Source: Candidatus Aenigmatarchaeota archaeon
Lineage (GTDB): Archaea; Aenigmatarchaeota; Aenigmatarchaeia; QMZP01; QMZT01
NCBI GenBank assembly: GCA_026397315.1
Contig: JAPLVC010000003.1
Coordinates: forward strand, 41,258 to 105,257
Direction of reading: 5' to 3'
DNA: 64,000 bases
In this document: positions 7,330 through 14,991 of the stretch, one piece after another
Layout: every line of letters begins with the position of its first letter
Position numbering within the stretch: the stretch's first letter is position 1
Notes under the pieces: model-generated
Told to the model about the DNA's origin: nothing
What the model saw: only the letters and a program-made list of their open reading frames with translations
Database searches by the model: none
Made by a program: the position numbers and the translations under genes

Positions 7330-7486
7330 GCGGGGGTACCCAAGCGGTCAAAGGGGCTAGAATACCTAAGTTCGCTTCGACTGGTATGGCCAAGTTTAGG
7401 TATGGCTAAGTTCAGGCATTGGCTGCAAGGCCGTTGAAATGCCTAGTGCTTTAGTAGCTTCCAGGGTTCGAATCCCTGCTCCCGCA
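7330..7486 (+). tRNA. tRNA-Leu(CAG) with two introns, one in the anticodon stem
   Basis: Acceptor GCGGGGG pairs with CTCCCGC (one G-T), discriminator A7486; T arm CAGGG-TTCGAAT-CCCTG. Intron 1 (7361-7409, 49 nt) splits the anticodon stem between positions 30 and 31. ATACCTAA/TTAGGTAT forms its stem and GGCT pairs with GGCT through G-T pairs, flanked by bulges AG^A and AA^G. Intron 2 (7417-7440, 24 nt) is at 37/38 with TTCA/TGAA as central helix. Splicing gives stem CTAGG/CCTAG and loop TTCAGGG, anticodon CAG at 7413-7415; mature length is 84 nt with a GCT/AGC variable arm. Without intron 1 removed no leucine anticodon can be placed. Confidence 0.88.
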
Positions 7487-7550
7487 TAACTTTTTCTTTT
7501 GTTGTCCGGTCTTTTCCAGATTTATTAATAAACCGGGACATAATCTAAAT

Positions 7551-7949
7551 ATGGCAGTTTTCGGCAAATCGCCAGACGAGAAACAGGAAAGGATAATGGT
7601 GGACCTGATAAACAGGGTCAACGAGAACGTCCAGCGATTGAGGGTCATAGAGCAAAAGATGCAGGCGGCCGACCTCAGGATAAACTCGGCCGAGCAGAAC
7701 GTCGTTTCTTACACCAAGAACATGCAGAAGGAGCTCTCGGACAAGAATACAACCATTTCCCAGATAGATGAGAGGATAGAGAAGATAGAGATCGCATACA
7801 TGGAGATTCTCAAGCAGCTAAAGCTCGTCGCCACCAGGGCGAATCTCGATGAACTTAAGCAACTCGTTTCGATATACGACCCGATGAAATCGAGTTTCGT
7901 CACCAAGGAAGAGATGGAAAGGTTTGTCGAGGAAAAGCTTTCAAAATAG
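7551..7949 (+). CDS. 132-aa coiled-coil protein
   Basis: Not recognised beyond structure: residues ~10-100 are heptad-like (RVNENVQRLRVIEQKM, IDERIEKIEIAYMEILKQL), predicting a long coiled coil, with a short C-terminal helix. No membrane segment. It lies directly upstream of another coiled-coil protein (7988-8854) on the same strand, and the two probably act together, perhaps as a scaffold or cytoskeleton-like pair. Confidence 0.7.
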   Translation: MAVFGKSPDEKQERIMVDLINRVNENVQRLRVIEQKMQAADLRINSAEQNVVSYTKNMQKELSDKNTTISQIDERIEKIEIAYMEILKQLKLVATRANLDELKQLVSIYDPMKSSFVTKEEMERFVEEKLSK

Positions 7950-7987
7950 TATTTTAAGAGGATGCTACAAAGAATATAATAGACGGG

Positions 7988-8854
7988 GTGTTCGCAGTGA
8001 ATCTTAATCCTTTTGGCGGCAAAAAAAAGAGTAAAGGCCCACCGGGCATGGGTGACGAAGCTTTCGGTCCGCCGGCTCATGCGAGAGGTCCTCCGGAAAG
8101 GCGCATCGTACCCACCGATGAAGTGAGGGCATGGTCGTCGAGGGGGATGTCGGAACCCGACATAATAAGGAACCTGCGAAGGGAGGGCTATGCCACGGGC
8201 GAGATAGACCAAGCCATGAAGGAGGCGCTGCGCAGCAGGGTCTCAGGCAACTTCTACAACAACAAACCCATGGTCAACGAATACGGCGAGGCGTCGCTGG
8301 GGCCTCCGCCGGAAGAGGCGCCTGAAAGGGAAGACATACCCAAGGGCCTCGGCTACCCCGGAGCCGACATGGACGATGATGACATAACGCCGCCGCCTTA
8401 TGATTCTCCAGCAGAGCAGCAGAGAGAGCCGCAATACCCTGACATGCCTGAAGGCGACTACTTCAACGAGCCTGCCCCAAGAAGGCCCGCTCCGGCCATG
8501 AGAGGCCCGACGAGGGGGGTTGACAGGCGCGAAATCGAAGAACTAGCGGAAGTCATAGTCGAGGAGAAGCTGCGCGAACTAAAGGAGCACTTCAAGGCGA
8601 TAGACATGCAGTTCCAGCAGGTGACCAGGAAAGTCGACTCGATTTCGGATGAGATGAACAGGGTGCGCATGGAAAAGAGCAACGAAGTGAAAGGCATCGA
8701 GGGCAAGATAGACGGCTACTCCAGGAACATGGACGAGATCAACGGCCGGATGGAATCGATGGAGAAGGCGCTTAAAGACTCGTTGTCACCGATGCTCGAA
8801 TCGATGCGCTCGCTGGCGGATCTCGTAAAGAGCATGAAGGAAAAAAGCAAATAG
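7988..8854 (+). CDS. 288-aa protein with helical repeat-like module, disordered linker and coiled coil
   Basis: Starts with GTG at 7988; a second GTG at 7997 is an alternative. A basic glycine/proline-rich N-terminus is followed by a compact helical module (RAWSSRGMSEPDIIRNLRRE, residues ~48-75) resembling short modules seen in other archaeal proteins. Next come ~90 proline- and acid-rich disordered residues, then a C-terminal coiled coil (residues ~170-285). It follows the coiled-coil gene by 38 bp. Function unknown. Confidence 0.7.
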   Translation: MFAVNLNPFGGKKKSKGPPGMGDEAFGPPAHARGPPERRIVPTDEVRAWSSRGMSEPDIIRNLRREGYATGEIDQAMKEALRSRVSGNFYNNKPMVNEYGEASLGPPPEEAPEREDIPKGLGYPGADMDDDDITPPPYDSPAEQQREPQYPDMPEGDYFNEPAPRRPAPAMRGPTRGVDRREIEELAEVIVEEKLRELKEHFKAIDMQFQQVTRKVDSISDEMNRVRMEKSNEVKGIEGKIDGYSRNMDEINGRMESMEKALKDSLSPMLESMRSLADLVKSMKEKSK

Positions 8855-8856
8855 TT

Positions 8857-9801
8857 TTATTGCGGCTTATTGTCTTCTTTTGTCCACTTCTTTATTTTCA
8901 GCGTTATCTTGTTGGTCCTGCCCATGCTTTCCACGTCGACGACTTCGCGCTCCTTCAGGTCGGCGATTATTCTCGAAACCTTGGCCTTCGAGAAATCGCT
9001 TTCGCGCACGATGATCTTCTGGTTGACGGTGTCGCCGTGCTTTCTCAGGATGTCGACGATCATCTTCTCGTCCCTCTTGAGCAGAGGCATGACGACTTTC
9101 ACAGAGTCCTGCCTGCGGATCGAGCGCACGTAATACATGCCCAGCGACGCTATTATCACGACCGCTATCACGACCATTATGCCCACGCCGTAAACGCCCA
9201 TCATGTTGGTGGCCGCTGTCCTGTAGGTCGCGGAGAAATATAGGTCATCGCCAGCCTCGACGTTCTCCTTGTCCCAGTAGACCATTATGTGCTTGCCGTC
9301 GCTGAGAGTCTTGCCGTTGCGCGGCGAGAAAGACTCGTTGGACACGTCTGTAGCGAGCGTCGACGACGTCGGCAGGTAAATAACGTTGAAGAACCTTTTC
9401 GCGTTCGCGTCCATCGAGACGAAATTGGAGAACTGGTAATCGTCGTTCTTCTTTTCCACGAGGCCTGTCGCCTCGAAAGTTATCCTGACGTTTGCCTGCA
9501 CGCCCGGCCTGGGGTTTACGAATCTGCACGAAATGAGCGTCGTGTCCGTGACTTTCGTCTGGCAGTCGATTGGAGACTGGTCGGACTCGTAATTGATGTT
9601 TAGTGCCCTGTATTTCATATTGTATTCAAAATTGGTGACGTTCTGGTCCATTGTAAGCGTAACAACATTCGAAACGGTCGTATCGTCCTGAATGCGGCTC
9701 TCTATGCCATAGTATTCAAGGTTTAAAGCATTTACCGGCGCGATGAAACAATTAAGAGCAAGAATGAACAATATCATGCCTGAGATTTTACTGAATTTCA
9801 T
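8857..9801 (-). CDS. Membrane-anchored winged-helix regulator-like protein
   Basis: 314 aa. Signal peptide or N-terminal anchor (MILFILALNCFIAPVNA), an extracytoplasmic beta-rich domain of about 170 residues, one transmembrane helix (VGIMVVIAVVIIASLGMYYV, residues ~205-225), then a cytoplasmic winged-helix domain (EKMIVDILRKHGDTVNQKII ... SKAKVSRIIADLKEREVV). This layout suggests an envelope sensor that controls transcription from the membrane, a type common in archaea. Ligand and targets unknown. It converges on the upstream coiled-coil gene with a 2-bp gap. Confidence 0.75.
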   Translation of the reverse strand: MKFSKISGMILFILALNCFIAPVNALNLEYYGIESRIQDDTTVSNVVTLTMDQNVTNFEYNMKYRALNINYESDQSPIDCQTKVTDTTLISCRFVNPRPGVQANVRITFEATGLVEKKNDDYQFSNFVSMDANAKRFFNVIYLPTSSTLATDVSNESFSPRNGKTLSDGKHIMVYWDKENVEAGDDLYFSATYRTAATNMMGVYGVGIMVVIAVVIIASLGMYYVRSIRRQDSVKVVMPLLKRDEKMIVDILRKHGDTVNQKIIVRESDFSKAKVSRIIADLKEREVVDVESMGRTNKITLKIKKWTKEDNKPQ

Positions 9802-9870
9802 ATAGAATATATTGGTTCAAATGGGTTTAAAAAAGCAGAAAAATGCCCTGCGATAAAGCCGATGCGTGAC

Positions 9871-10122
9871 TTAAAGGCTTCTCGAAATCTCGACGGTTTC
9901 GGCGTTCTGCACGCCGCTGATTTTCGCAAGCTTCTCTTCCATGGCCGGAAGCGTCCCCTCTGCGTCGGGTATTATTATTGTGAACTTCCACGCCTTGATG
10001 CCGAAGGCAAGCGGCTCCTCTTCGAGGCGCTGCGGCTTGAGCTTCTCCAGCTCGTGCTTAAGTTTCTCGAAATGAATCATGTCATCCGGCGTTATCCTGA
10101 AAACAACGATTACGTCTCCCAT
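9871..10122 (-). CDS. ef1b: Elongation factor aEF-1 beta
   Basis: 83-aa nucleotide-exchange factor for aEF-1 alpha. The sequence shows the archaeal family pattern: MGDVIVVFRITPDD, KPQRLEEEPLAFGIKAWKF and the C-terminal VQNAETVEISR. The ATG at 10122 is chosen because GAGGTG lies 6 nt upstream; an in-frame GTG at 10131 would add three residues. It follows a zinc-ribbon gene on the same strand, an arrangement usual in archaea. Confidence 0.93.
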   Translation of the reverse strand: MGDVIVVFRITPDDMIHFEKLKHELEKLKPQRLEEEPLAFGIKAWKFTIIIPDAEGTLPAMEEKLAKISGVQNAETVEISRSL

Positions 10123-10178
10123 TTGAAACACCTCACAAGTATAATAAAATCATAAAATCCGAATTCAGGCGCGAGCGT

Positions 10179-10364
10179 TTAAGGGCCCTTGAAACTGCAG
10201 TTCGAGCACTCGTAAACGTTCATGAGGCTCCTGCACTTCTCGCACCTTATTATCTTTGCCTTGCCGCAGCCGGGGCACTCGAATTGGACCCAGTTCTTCT
10301 GGTTCTCTATCCTGACGCCGCAGCTTGAGCATTTCATTGAATCGGCACTGGTTTCGCTTTTCAT
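10179..10364 (-). CDS. Small zinc-finger protein linked to aEF-1 beta
   Basis: 61-aa protein with four CxxC knuckles (CSSCGVRI, CPGCGKAK, CEKCRSL, CSNCSFKG), predicted to bind two zinc ions. This is the HVO_2753-type family normally encoded just upstream of aEF-1 beta. Start at 10364 has a GAGAGG Shine-Dalgarno. A short inverted repeat CCGGT/ACCGG (10381-10397) lies just upstream. Confidence 0.85.
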   Translation of the reverse strand: MKSETSADSMKCSSCGVRIENQKNWVQFECPGCGKAKIIRCEKCRSLMNVYECSNCSFKGP

Positions 10365-10420
10365 ATTTTTCCTCTCTGGTCCGGTAACGCTAACCGGTGA
10401 TTTACAATAATTGTAGGGCG

Positions 10421-10433
10421 ATATATTTAAATA
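10421..10433 (+). promoter_or_regulatory. TATA region of the eL8-eS28-eL24 operon
   Basis: ATATATTTAAATA on the plus strand, about 70-80 bp upstream of the eL8 start. It is the only strong TATA match before the operon and would start transcription near 10450-10460, giving a leader of about 45 nt with a GGAGG Shine-Dalgarno. Confidence 0.55.
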
Positions 10434-10502
10434 CAATACAGCATTAATTAGTGTATTAATATGACTGAGCCTTTCGTTATCGAAGGGCGAGGAGGGATGA
10501 AT

Positions 10503-10874
10503 ATGGCAAAATTCGTTAAAGTCGAAATCTCAAAGGATCTTACGGACAAGATATACGAAGCGATAGAAGCTGCAAGCAGCACGGGCAAGCTGAGAAAAGG
10601 CGTCAATGAAACGACCAAGTGCATAGAGCGCGGCATGGCCAAGATGGTCATACTCGCGACTGATGTCACACCCGAAGAGGTCGTTATGCATCTTCCCGTG
10701 ATTTGCAACGAGAAGAAAGTTCTTTGCGTTGAAGTGCCTTCGAAGCTTGAACTGGGCAAGGCCGCGGGCCTTGAAGTCGGCACCTCGAGCATCGCCATCG
10801 AAGAGGTGGGAGACTCGAAGAAGCTCGTCGACGACATAAAGAGGAAGCTTGAAGGCCACGCTATTCAGGCTTAA
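10503..10874 (+). CDS. rpl7ae: Ribosomal protein eL8 / L7Ae, kink-turn RNA-binding protein
   Basis: 123 aa from ATG 10503. L7Ae is part of the 50S subunit, box C/D and H/ACA guide RNPs and RNase P. The family core is clear: GKLRKGVNETTKCIERG, MVILATDVTPEE, LPVICNEKKVL and GKAAGLEVGTSSIAI. GGAGG lies 7 nt before 10503, so this ATG is preferred to 10497 or 10461. First gene of a three-gene ribosomal operon. Confidence 0.95.
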   Translation: MAKFVKVEISKDLTDKIYEAIEAASSTGKLRKGVNETTKCIERGMAKMVILATDVTPEEVVMHLPVICNEKKVLCVEVPSKLELGKAAGLEVGTSSIAIEEVGDSKKLVDDIKRKLEGHAIQA

Positions 10875-10885
10875 GAGGATGAACC

Positions 10886-11083
10886 ATGGTAGTTACTGCT
10901 GAAATCATTCAGGTATTGGAGAAGCTTGGAGTAAAAGGCGTAACCAAAGTCCGCTGCAAAGTCCTTGAAGGCAGGGATAAAGGCAAGGTTCTGATGCGCA
11001 ACGTCTCCGGCCCGATAAGGAAAGGCGACATCATAATGCTCAAAGACACCGAGATGGACGCCTCAGGCAGGATGTCCGGTTAA
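10886..11083 (+). CDS. rps28e: Small subunit ribosomal protein eS28
   Basis: 65-aa eS28, an OB-fold protein of the 30S subunit. Conserved parts: [32 protein letters not shown] and the C-terminal [12 protein letters not shown]. It starts 11 bp after eL8 with an AGAGGATGAAC Shine-Dalgarno, in the standard eL8-eS28-eL24 order. Confidence 0.96.
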   Translation: MVVTAEIIQVLEKLGVKGVTKVRCKVLEGRDKGKVLMRNVSGPIRKGDIIMLKDTEMDASGRMSG

Positions 11084-11100
11084 GCCAGGAAAGTGAAAAC

Positions 11101-11271
11101 ATGAAATGCTCGATGTGCAAGACAAACGTGGCGAGAGGAACGGGAAAGATGTACGTCCGAAACGATGGTCGGATTTTTTACTTTTGTGGCTCCAAGTGTC
11201 ATAAGAACTGGAAAATGGGCAGGGCGGAGAAAAACATAAAGTGGGCCAGCCCAGAGAAAGCCAAGAAGTAA
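11101..11271 (+). CDS. rpl24e: Large subunit ribosomal protein eL24
   Basis: 56-aa zinc-binding eL24: CSMCKTNVARGTGKMYVRND with a second pair in FYFCGSKCHKNW, and the typical KNIKWASPE tail. It follows eS28 by 17 bp. In many archaea ndk and infB come next; here the operon ends and a convergent membrane protein follows. Confidence 0.95.
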   Translation: MKCSMCKTNVARGTGKMYVRNDGRIFYFCGSKCHKNWKMGRAEKNIKWASPEKAKK

Positions 11272-11317
11272 AATTCCTTACTTTATTTTTCCGTTTTAAT
11301 CGCGTCAGGCGTCAGTC

Positions 11318-11722
11318 TCACTGTTTGTGCTGCTCTTTTTCTTCCTTCTTCTCTGCCTTGCTTTTCCCGGCGGCCACGAACTTCTGCAGCCACGTGACCA
11401 GGACCAGGATGGCCGTTATGCCCAGCCATAAAAGCAAAAAGCCCCAGACATGGAAAGCGAGGGACACGACCAGACCCAAACCAGCGAAAACGAAATTCTG
11501 GAAAATGAACACCTCTTTGCGGTAGCTGATGTTAGTGTCTATGAAAAGTATGATGCCGGCGGCTATCAGCGCGAGGCAGGAGAAGAAAGATACGATGTTA
11601 TCCGTTGCCGTGATAGTTATAATGAGATAAATGAATGCGGATGTGACCAGGCTGCCCGTAAGGAAGCATTTCCAAGCCTGCTTTTTGTCGGCCACGCGGC
11701 CCGGGTTGTACATCATCCTCAT
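11318..11722 (-). CDS. 134-aa four-helix membrane protein
   Basis: Not recognised as a family. Four hydrophobic segments (residues ~20-37, 44-62, 72-90 and 92-112) and a strongly charged C-terminal tail (KSKAEKKEEKEQHKQ) predict a small integral membrane protein with a cytoplasmic tail. A TTTTAAAA box lies 23 bp upstream of the ATG, suggesting a leaderless transcript. Confidence 0.65.
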   Translation of the reverse strand: MRMMYNPGRVADKKQAWKCFLTGSLVTSAFIYLIITITATDNIVSFFSCLALIAAGIILFIDTNISYRKEVFIFQNFVFAGLGLVVSLAFHVWGFLLLWLGITAILVLVTWLQKFVAAGKSKAEKKEEKEQHKQ

Positions 11723-11793
11723 GTTAAATAATTAAGCGGGGAATTTTAAAAACCAATTTCCCCTTTTGAAACCAGAGTTTTCGCTGACAGCGC

Positions 11794-14214
11794 CTATTCG
11801 AGATAGTCAGTGTCCTCTTTTTTGCTGCCTTTCTTCATCTCCATGCCCCTGCTCCTGAAGCTCTCGATTATCTTCTCGTAGTAGCGGAGCATGTCAGGCG
11901 TTATGGACGGCCTTGAGTTTCTCAGCGCCTCGTCGAAATGCTTTTTGGTCACGAAGTATTCTTCCTTATTATCGGCGGGCTTCTCCGTTTTCGCTTTCTT
12001 CGTCTTTGCATTCGCTGCGCTTGGCGTCGCCGGCTTCTCCTTCGCCATTATCTCCCTTATGGCGTTTATGCCGGCTTCCCTCACTAACGCTTCGAGATCC
12101 GCGCCTGAATAACCGTCGGTCAGTTTCGCGAACTTCTTCAGGTCGACGTCCTTCATCTTCATTTTTTTGGTGTGTATCTTGAGCACCTCGAGCCTCGATT
12201 TCTCGTCAGGCGCTGGAACGAGAACCTGCCTGTCGAAACGGCCAGGCCTCAAAAGCGCGGGGTCGAGTATGTCCGGCCTGTTCGTCGCGCCTATCACGAC
12301 GACGTTGTGCATCTCTTCCACGCCGGACATGTGGGTGAGGATCTGCGACACCACGTTCTCTGCCACGCGCGTGCCCATGTCGAGGCCGCGCCTCGGCACG
12401 AGCGCGTCCATCTCGTCGAAGAAGATGATGCTCGGCGCGACCTGTTTCGCCCTCTTGAATATCTCGCGTATGTGCTTCTCGCTCTCGCCGACCCATTTGC
12501 TCAGCACTTCGGGTCCGCGAACCGATATGAAGTTCGCGCCGCTTTCGGAAGCGACAGCCTTCGCTAGCAGCGTCTTTCCCGTGCCCGGCGGGCCGTAGAG
12601 CAGTATGCCTTTCGGAGGCGAGACTCCGATGTTCGTGAAGACTTCAGGGTTTTTGAGCGGCCACTCGATTATCTCTTTCAGCGACTGCTTCACCCCTTCG
12701 AGGCCTCCGATGTCGTTCCATTTCACATTCGGGATTTCTATCATCACTTCACGCATGCCGGACGGCTCGACCATCTTAAGGCCGTTCTCGAAGTCCTTCT
12801 TGCTGACCTTCAGTTTCTTGAGCACGTCCTGCGGGATTTCCTCTTCCTTCCTCCAGGTTATCTGGGGAAGAATGCGCTTCAGCGCGGACATCGCAGCCTC
12901 TTTAGCGAGCGCTTCCAAATCGGCGCCGACAAAGCCGTATGTCCTGCCTGCAAGGAAGTCCAGGTCGACGTCGGGCTCGAGCGGCATGTTTCTCGTGTGT
13001 ATCTGCAGGATTTCTTTGCGTCCTCTAGCGTCCGGAACGCCTATCTCTATCTCGCGATCGAAGCGCCCGGGCCTCCTGAGGGCAGGGTCGAGTGAGTTGG
13101 GTATGTTGGTTGCGGCAATGACAATAACCTTGCCTCTCGCTTTAAGACCATCCATGAGCGCAAGCAACTGTGACACAGTGCGCTTCTCCACCTCGCCCGT
13201 CACCTCTTCCCTCTTAGGAGCTATGGCGTCAATTTCATCTATGAATACTATCGACGGCGCGTTCTTTTCGGCTTCCTCGAAAAGCTTGCGCAGGTTTTCT
13301 TCCGTTTGTCCGTACCACTTGCTCATTATCTCGGGTCCGGCAATCGAATAGAAATTCGCGCCGCTCTCGTTAGCTACCGCCTTCGCTAGCAGCGTTTTAC
13401 CAGTGCCCGTTGGGCCGTATAACAAAACGCCTTTCGGCGGGTCGATGCCTAAGCGCACGAAAAGCTCCGGATGTCGTAGCGGCAGCTCGACCATCTCCCT
13501 TATCTTGACCAGCGTGTCGTGCAGGCCGCCTATGTCCTCGTAGGTGATCGTAGGCACCCTGCCCGCTGCTTCGAGATCGACTGCTTCTTTGCGCAGCTCT
13601 ATCTGCGTCGTTGGAGCTATCTTGACTATGCCCTCCGGCTGCGTCGCAACTATTGCCAGTCTCGTCTCGCTCTGCATGGGGATGAAAGACGAGAAGTCGC
13701 CTCCCTGGATGTTTATACCCATGCTCCTGAAAATGTCGAAAAAAGGATCCATCCCATTGTCACCGAACGGGCTTCCCTGCCTTTGACGGCCGCGCGAAGC
13801 CGGCGATGGTGATATCACGTCGCCTTTCGTCAGCGGCCTGCCCATAAGGTTCTGCCTGAGCAGGTCAGCGACGCCCTGGGATATTTCCAGCACTTCGTCT
13901 TTCTGCGCGGGCGCGATGACGACTTTCTTCGCCTCTTTGACGTCGGCTTTTGCGATTTTGACCGTTTCTCCCACGCCAACGCCGATGTTCGTCCTGGTTA
14001 TGCCGTCCATGCGGACCAGGCTGAGGCCGATGTCAGCAGGGTAAGCGCGCACGGCGATAGCCCCGGTCTTCTTCTTGCCCTGGAGCTCGATGACGTCGCC
14101 CTCTCGTATGCCGAGCTCGTTCATCATCTTGGACTCCAGCCTTACCATGCTCATGCCCGACTCGCTCCTGTCGGTCAGCTCTCCCACCCTCAGCGATATA
14201 TCTTTCTCTGCCAT
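11794..14214 (-). CDS. cdc48: CDC48/VCP-like AAA+ ATPase
   Basis: About 806-aa double-AAA unfoldase that pulls proteins from complexes and feeds the proteasome. An N domain (double-psi barrel, residues ~1-190) is followed by D1 with GPTGTGKT and [10 protein letters not shown], and D2 with GPPGTGKT and [10 protein letters not shown]. The D1 P-loop has T instead of the usual second P. D2 carries a lysine/alanine-rich insert before the last helix, and the C-terminus (EDTDYLE) lacks a HbYX proteasome-docking tail. The start at 14214 has GGAGGGTG 6 nt upstream. Last gene of a three-gene operon with a winged-helix protein. Confidence 0.94.
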   Translation of the reverse strand: MAEKDISLRVGELTDRSESGMSMVRLESKMMNELGIREGDVIELQGKKKTGAIAVRAYPADIGLSLVRMDGITRTNIGVGVGETVKIAKADVKEAKKVVIAPAQKDEVLEISQGVADLLRQNLMGRPLTKGDVISPSPASRGRQRQGSPFGDNGMDPFFDIFRSMGINIQGGDFSSFIPMQSETRLAIVATQPEGIVKIAPTTQIELRKEAVDLEAAGRVPTITYEDIGGLHDTLVKIREMVELPLRHPELFVRLGIDPPKGVLLYGPTGTGKTLLAKAVANESGANFYSIAGPEIMSKWYGQTEENLRKLFEEAEKNAPSIVFIDEIDAIAPKREEVTGEVEKRTVSQLLALMDGLKARGKVIVIAATNIPNSLDPALRRPGRFDREIEIGVPDARGRKEILQIHTRNMPLEPDVDLDFLAGRTYGFVGADLEALAKEAAMSALKRILPQITWRKEEEIPQDVLKKLKVSKKDFENGLKMVEPSGMREVMIEIPNVKWNDIGGLEGVKQSLKEIIEWPLKNPEVFTNIGVSPPKGILLYGPPGTGKTLLAKAVASESGANFISVRGPEVLSKWVGESEKHIREIFKRAKQVAPSIIFFDEMDALVPRRGLDMGTRVAENVVSQILTHMSGVEEMHNVVVIGATNRPDILDPALLRPGRFDRQVLVPAPDEKSRLEVLKIHTKKMKMKDVDLKKFAKLTDGYSGADLEALVREAGINAIREIMAKEKPATPSAANAKTKKAKTEKPADNKEEYFVTKKHFDEALRNSRPSITPDMLRYYEKIIESFRSRGMEMKKGSKKEDTDYLE

Positions 14215-14219
14215 GAAAA

Positions 14220-14420
14220 TCACCCTCCATAAGGCATTTCCTGAATGCCTTCAAAAACATCATTAAACGCAGTAGACGCGTTAGCTGCAATGATTGTATA
14301 TAACAGCTGGTCAGCGTCCTGCACCGGGAATTCGAATTCGCGTCCCGGCCTCAGCGGGAACGGCCTTTCTGGTCTGTCGCCCGCAGCGGCCTCTAAACCA
14401 AAAATCTCAAACGTTCTCAT
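14220..14420 (-). CDS. 66-aa protein encoded between winged-helix gene and cdc48
   Basis: Not recognised. Starts MRTFEIFGLEAAAG with GGAGGT 6 nt upstream, and its stop is 5 bp before the cdc48 start. It contains a proline/arginine-rich segment (RPERPFPLRPGREFEFPV) and a helical C-terminal half. Its place in the operon suggests a CDC48 cofactor or adaptor, but that rests on context alone. An upstream in-frame ATG at 14447 overlaps the previous stop codon and is less likely. Confidence 0.6.
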   Translation of the reverse strand: MRTFEIFGLEAAAGDRPERPFPLRPGREFEFPVQDADQLLYTIIAANASTAFNDVFEGIQEMPYGG

Positions 14421-14443
14421 AACATTACCTCCGAACAATTGCG

Positions 14444-14671
14444 TCATTCTCTCTTCTCCTTCCTTATCCTGACTATGATCGAATGGCCGGTCCTGATGAT
14501 CTCGATTTCCGGCTCGTTTCTGACCATCTGGATTATCTCGACGTAGCGCCGGACCGTGACGTTATGAATCCCGGTTTTCTCCGATATTGCGTTGAGGCTC
14601 ATCGCCTCGTTCCTTTGCTTTTCAAGGAGCGTCAGTATCTCCCTCATTATTTCCAGCGGGTCTCGTTTCAT
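14444..14671 (-). CDS. 75-aa winged-helix DNA-binding protein
   Basis: Single winged-helix domain: helix-turn-helix SLNAISEKTGIHNVTVRRYV (residues ~25-44) and a wing with EIEIIRTGHSIIVRIRK. First gene of the cdc48 operon. The 20-bp palindrome in its promoter is a plausible site for autoregulation. Confidence 0.75.
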   Translation of the reverse strand: MKRDPLEIMREILTLLEKQRNEAMSLNAISEKTGIHNVTVRRYVEIIQMVRNEPEIEIIRTGHSIIVRIRKEKRE

Positions 14672-14755
14672 ATCCGGTCACGTCAATTTCCAGTTCTAAG
14701 TGTTCAGCGTCTCAGTGAATGACTATTATATTTTGATGATGTAGTTTGATACCAT

Positions 14756-14775
14756 AATGTATAAACTTATACATT
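14756..14775. promoter_or_regulatory. 20-bp palindrome at the cdc48-operon promoter
   Basis: AATGTATAA-AC-TTATACATT, perfect 9-bp arms, with outer words TACCA and TGGTA extending the symmetry. On the minus strand a TTTATATA box (14781-14788) lies just upstream, so the palindrome covers the expected transcription start of the winged-helix/cdc48 operon. Consistent with a repressor operator, probably for the operon's own winged-helix protein. Confidence 0.6.
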
Positions 14776-14788
14776 AACTGGTATATAA

Positions 14789-14991
14789 AGGTTACGCATC
14801 AGTAGTAGATAGAAATAACTAACGTATTGTCGCCAGAATGTCAAGATATTCAATATTGCTAACGAAAAGCTTTCATGACTACTTTAGAAATGAATCATGA
14901 ATCTGCGCTAAAACTTGAAAATTCAACTCAAAAATCACGTGAGAATTAGTCTTTCATCTGAACAAAAAGCAGCTGCCAGAAGGAAAAATCG
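14789..14991. other. Gap between cdc48-operon promoter and transposase
   Basis: AT-rich sequence with no convincing gene. It should contain the downstream end of the insertion sequence, but no terminal repeat matching the sequence upstream of the transposase could be found by eye. Confidence 0.4.

Noticed and set aside
12206..12496. Several long reading frames opposite or inside cdc48, and similar ones opposite rfcL, rfcS, cysS and the 909-aa gene
   Set aside because: High-GC codon bias of the real genes creates long shadow frames; they lack start signals and have biased composition.
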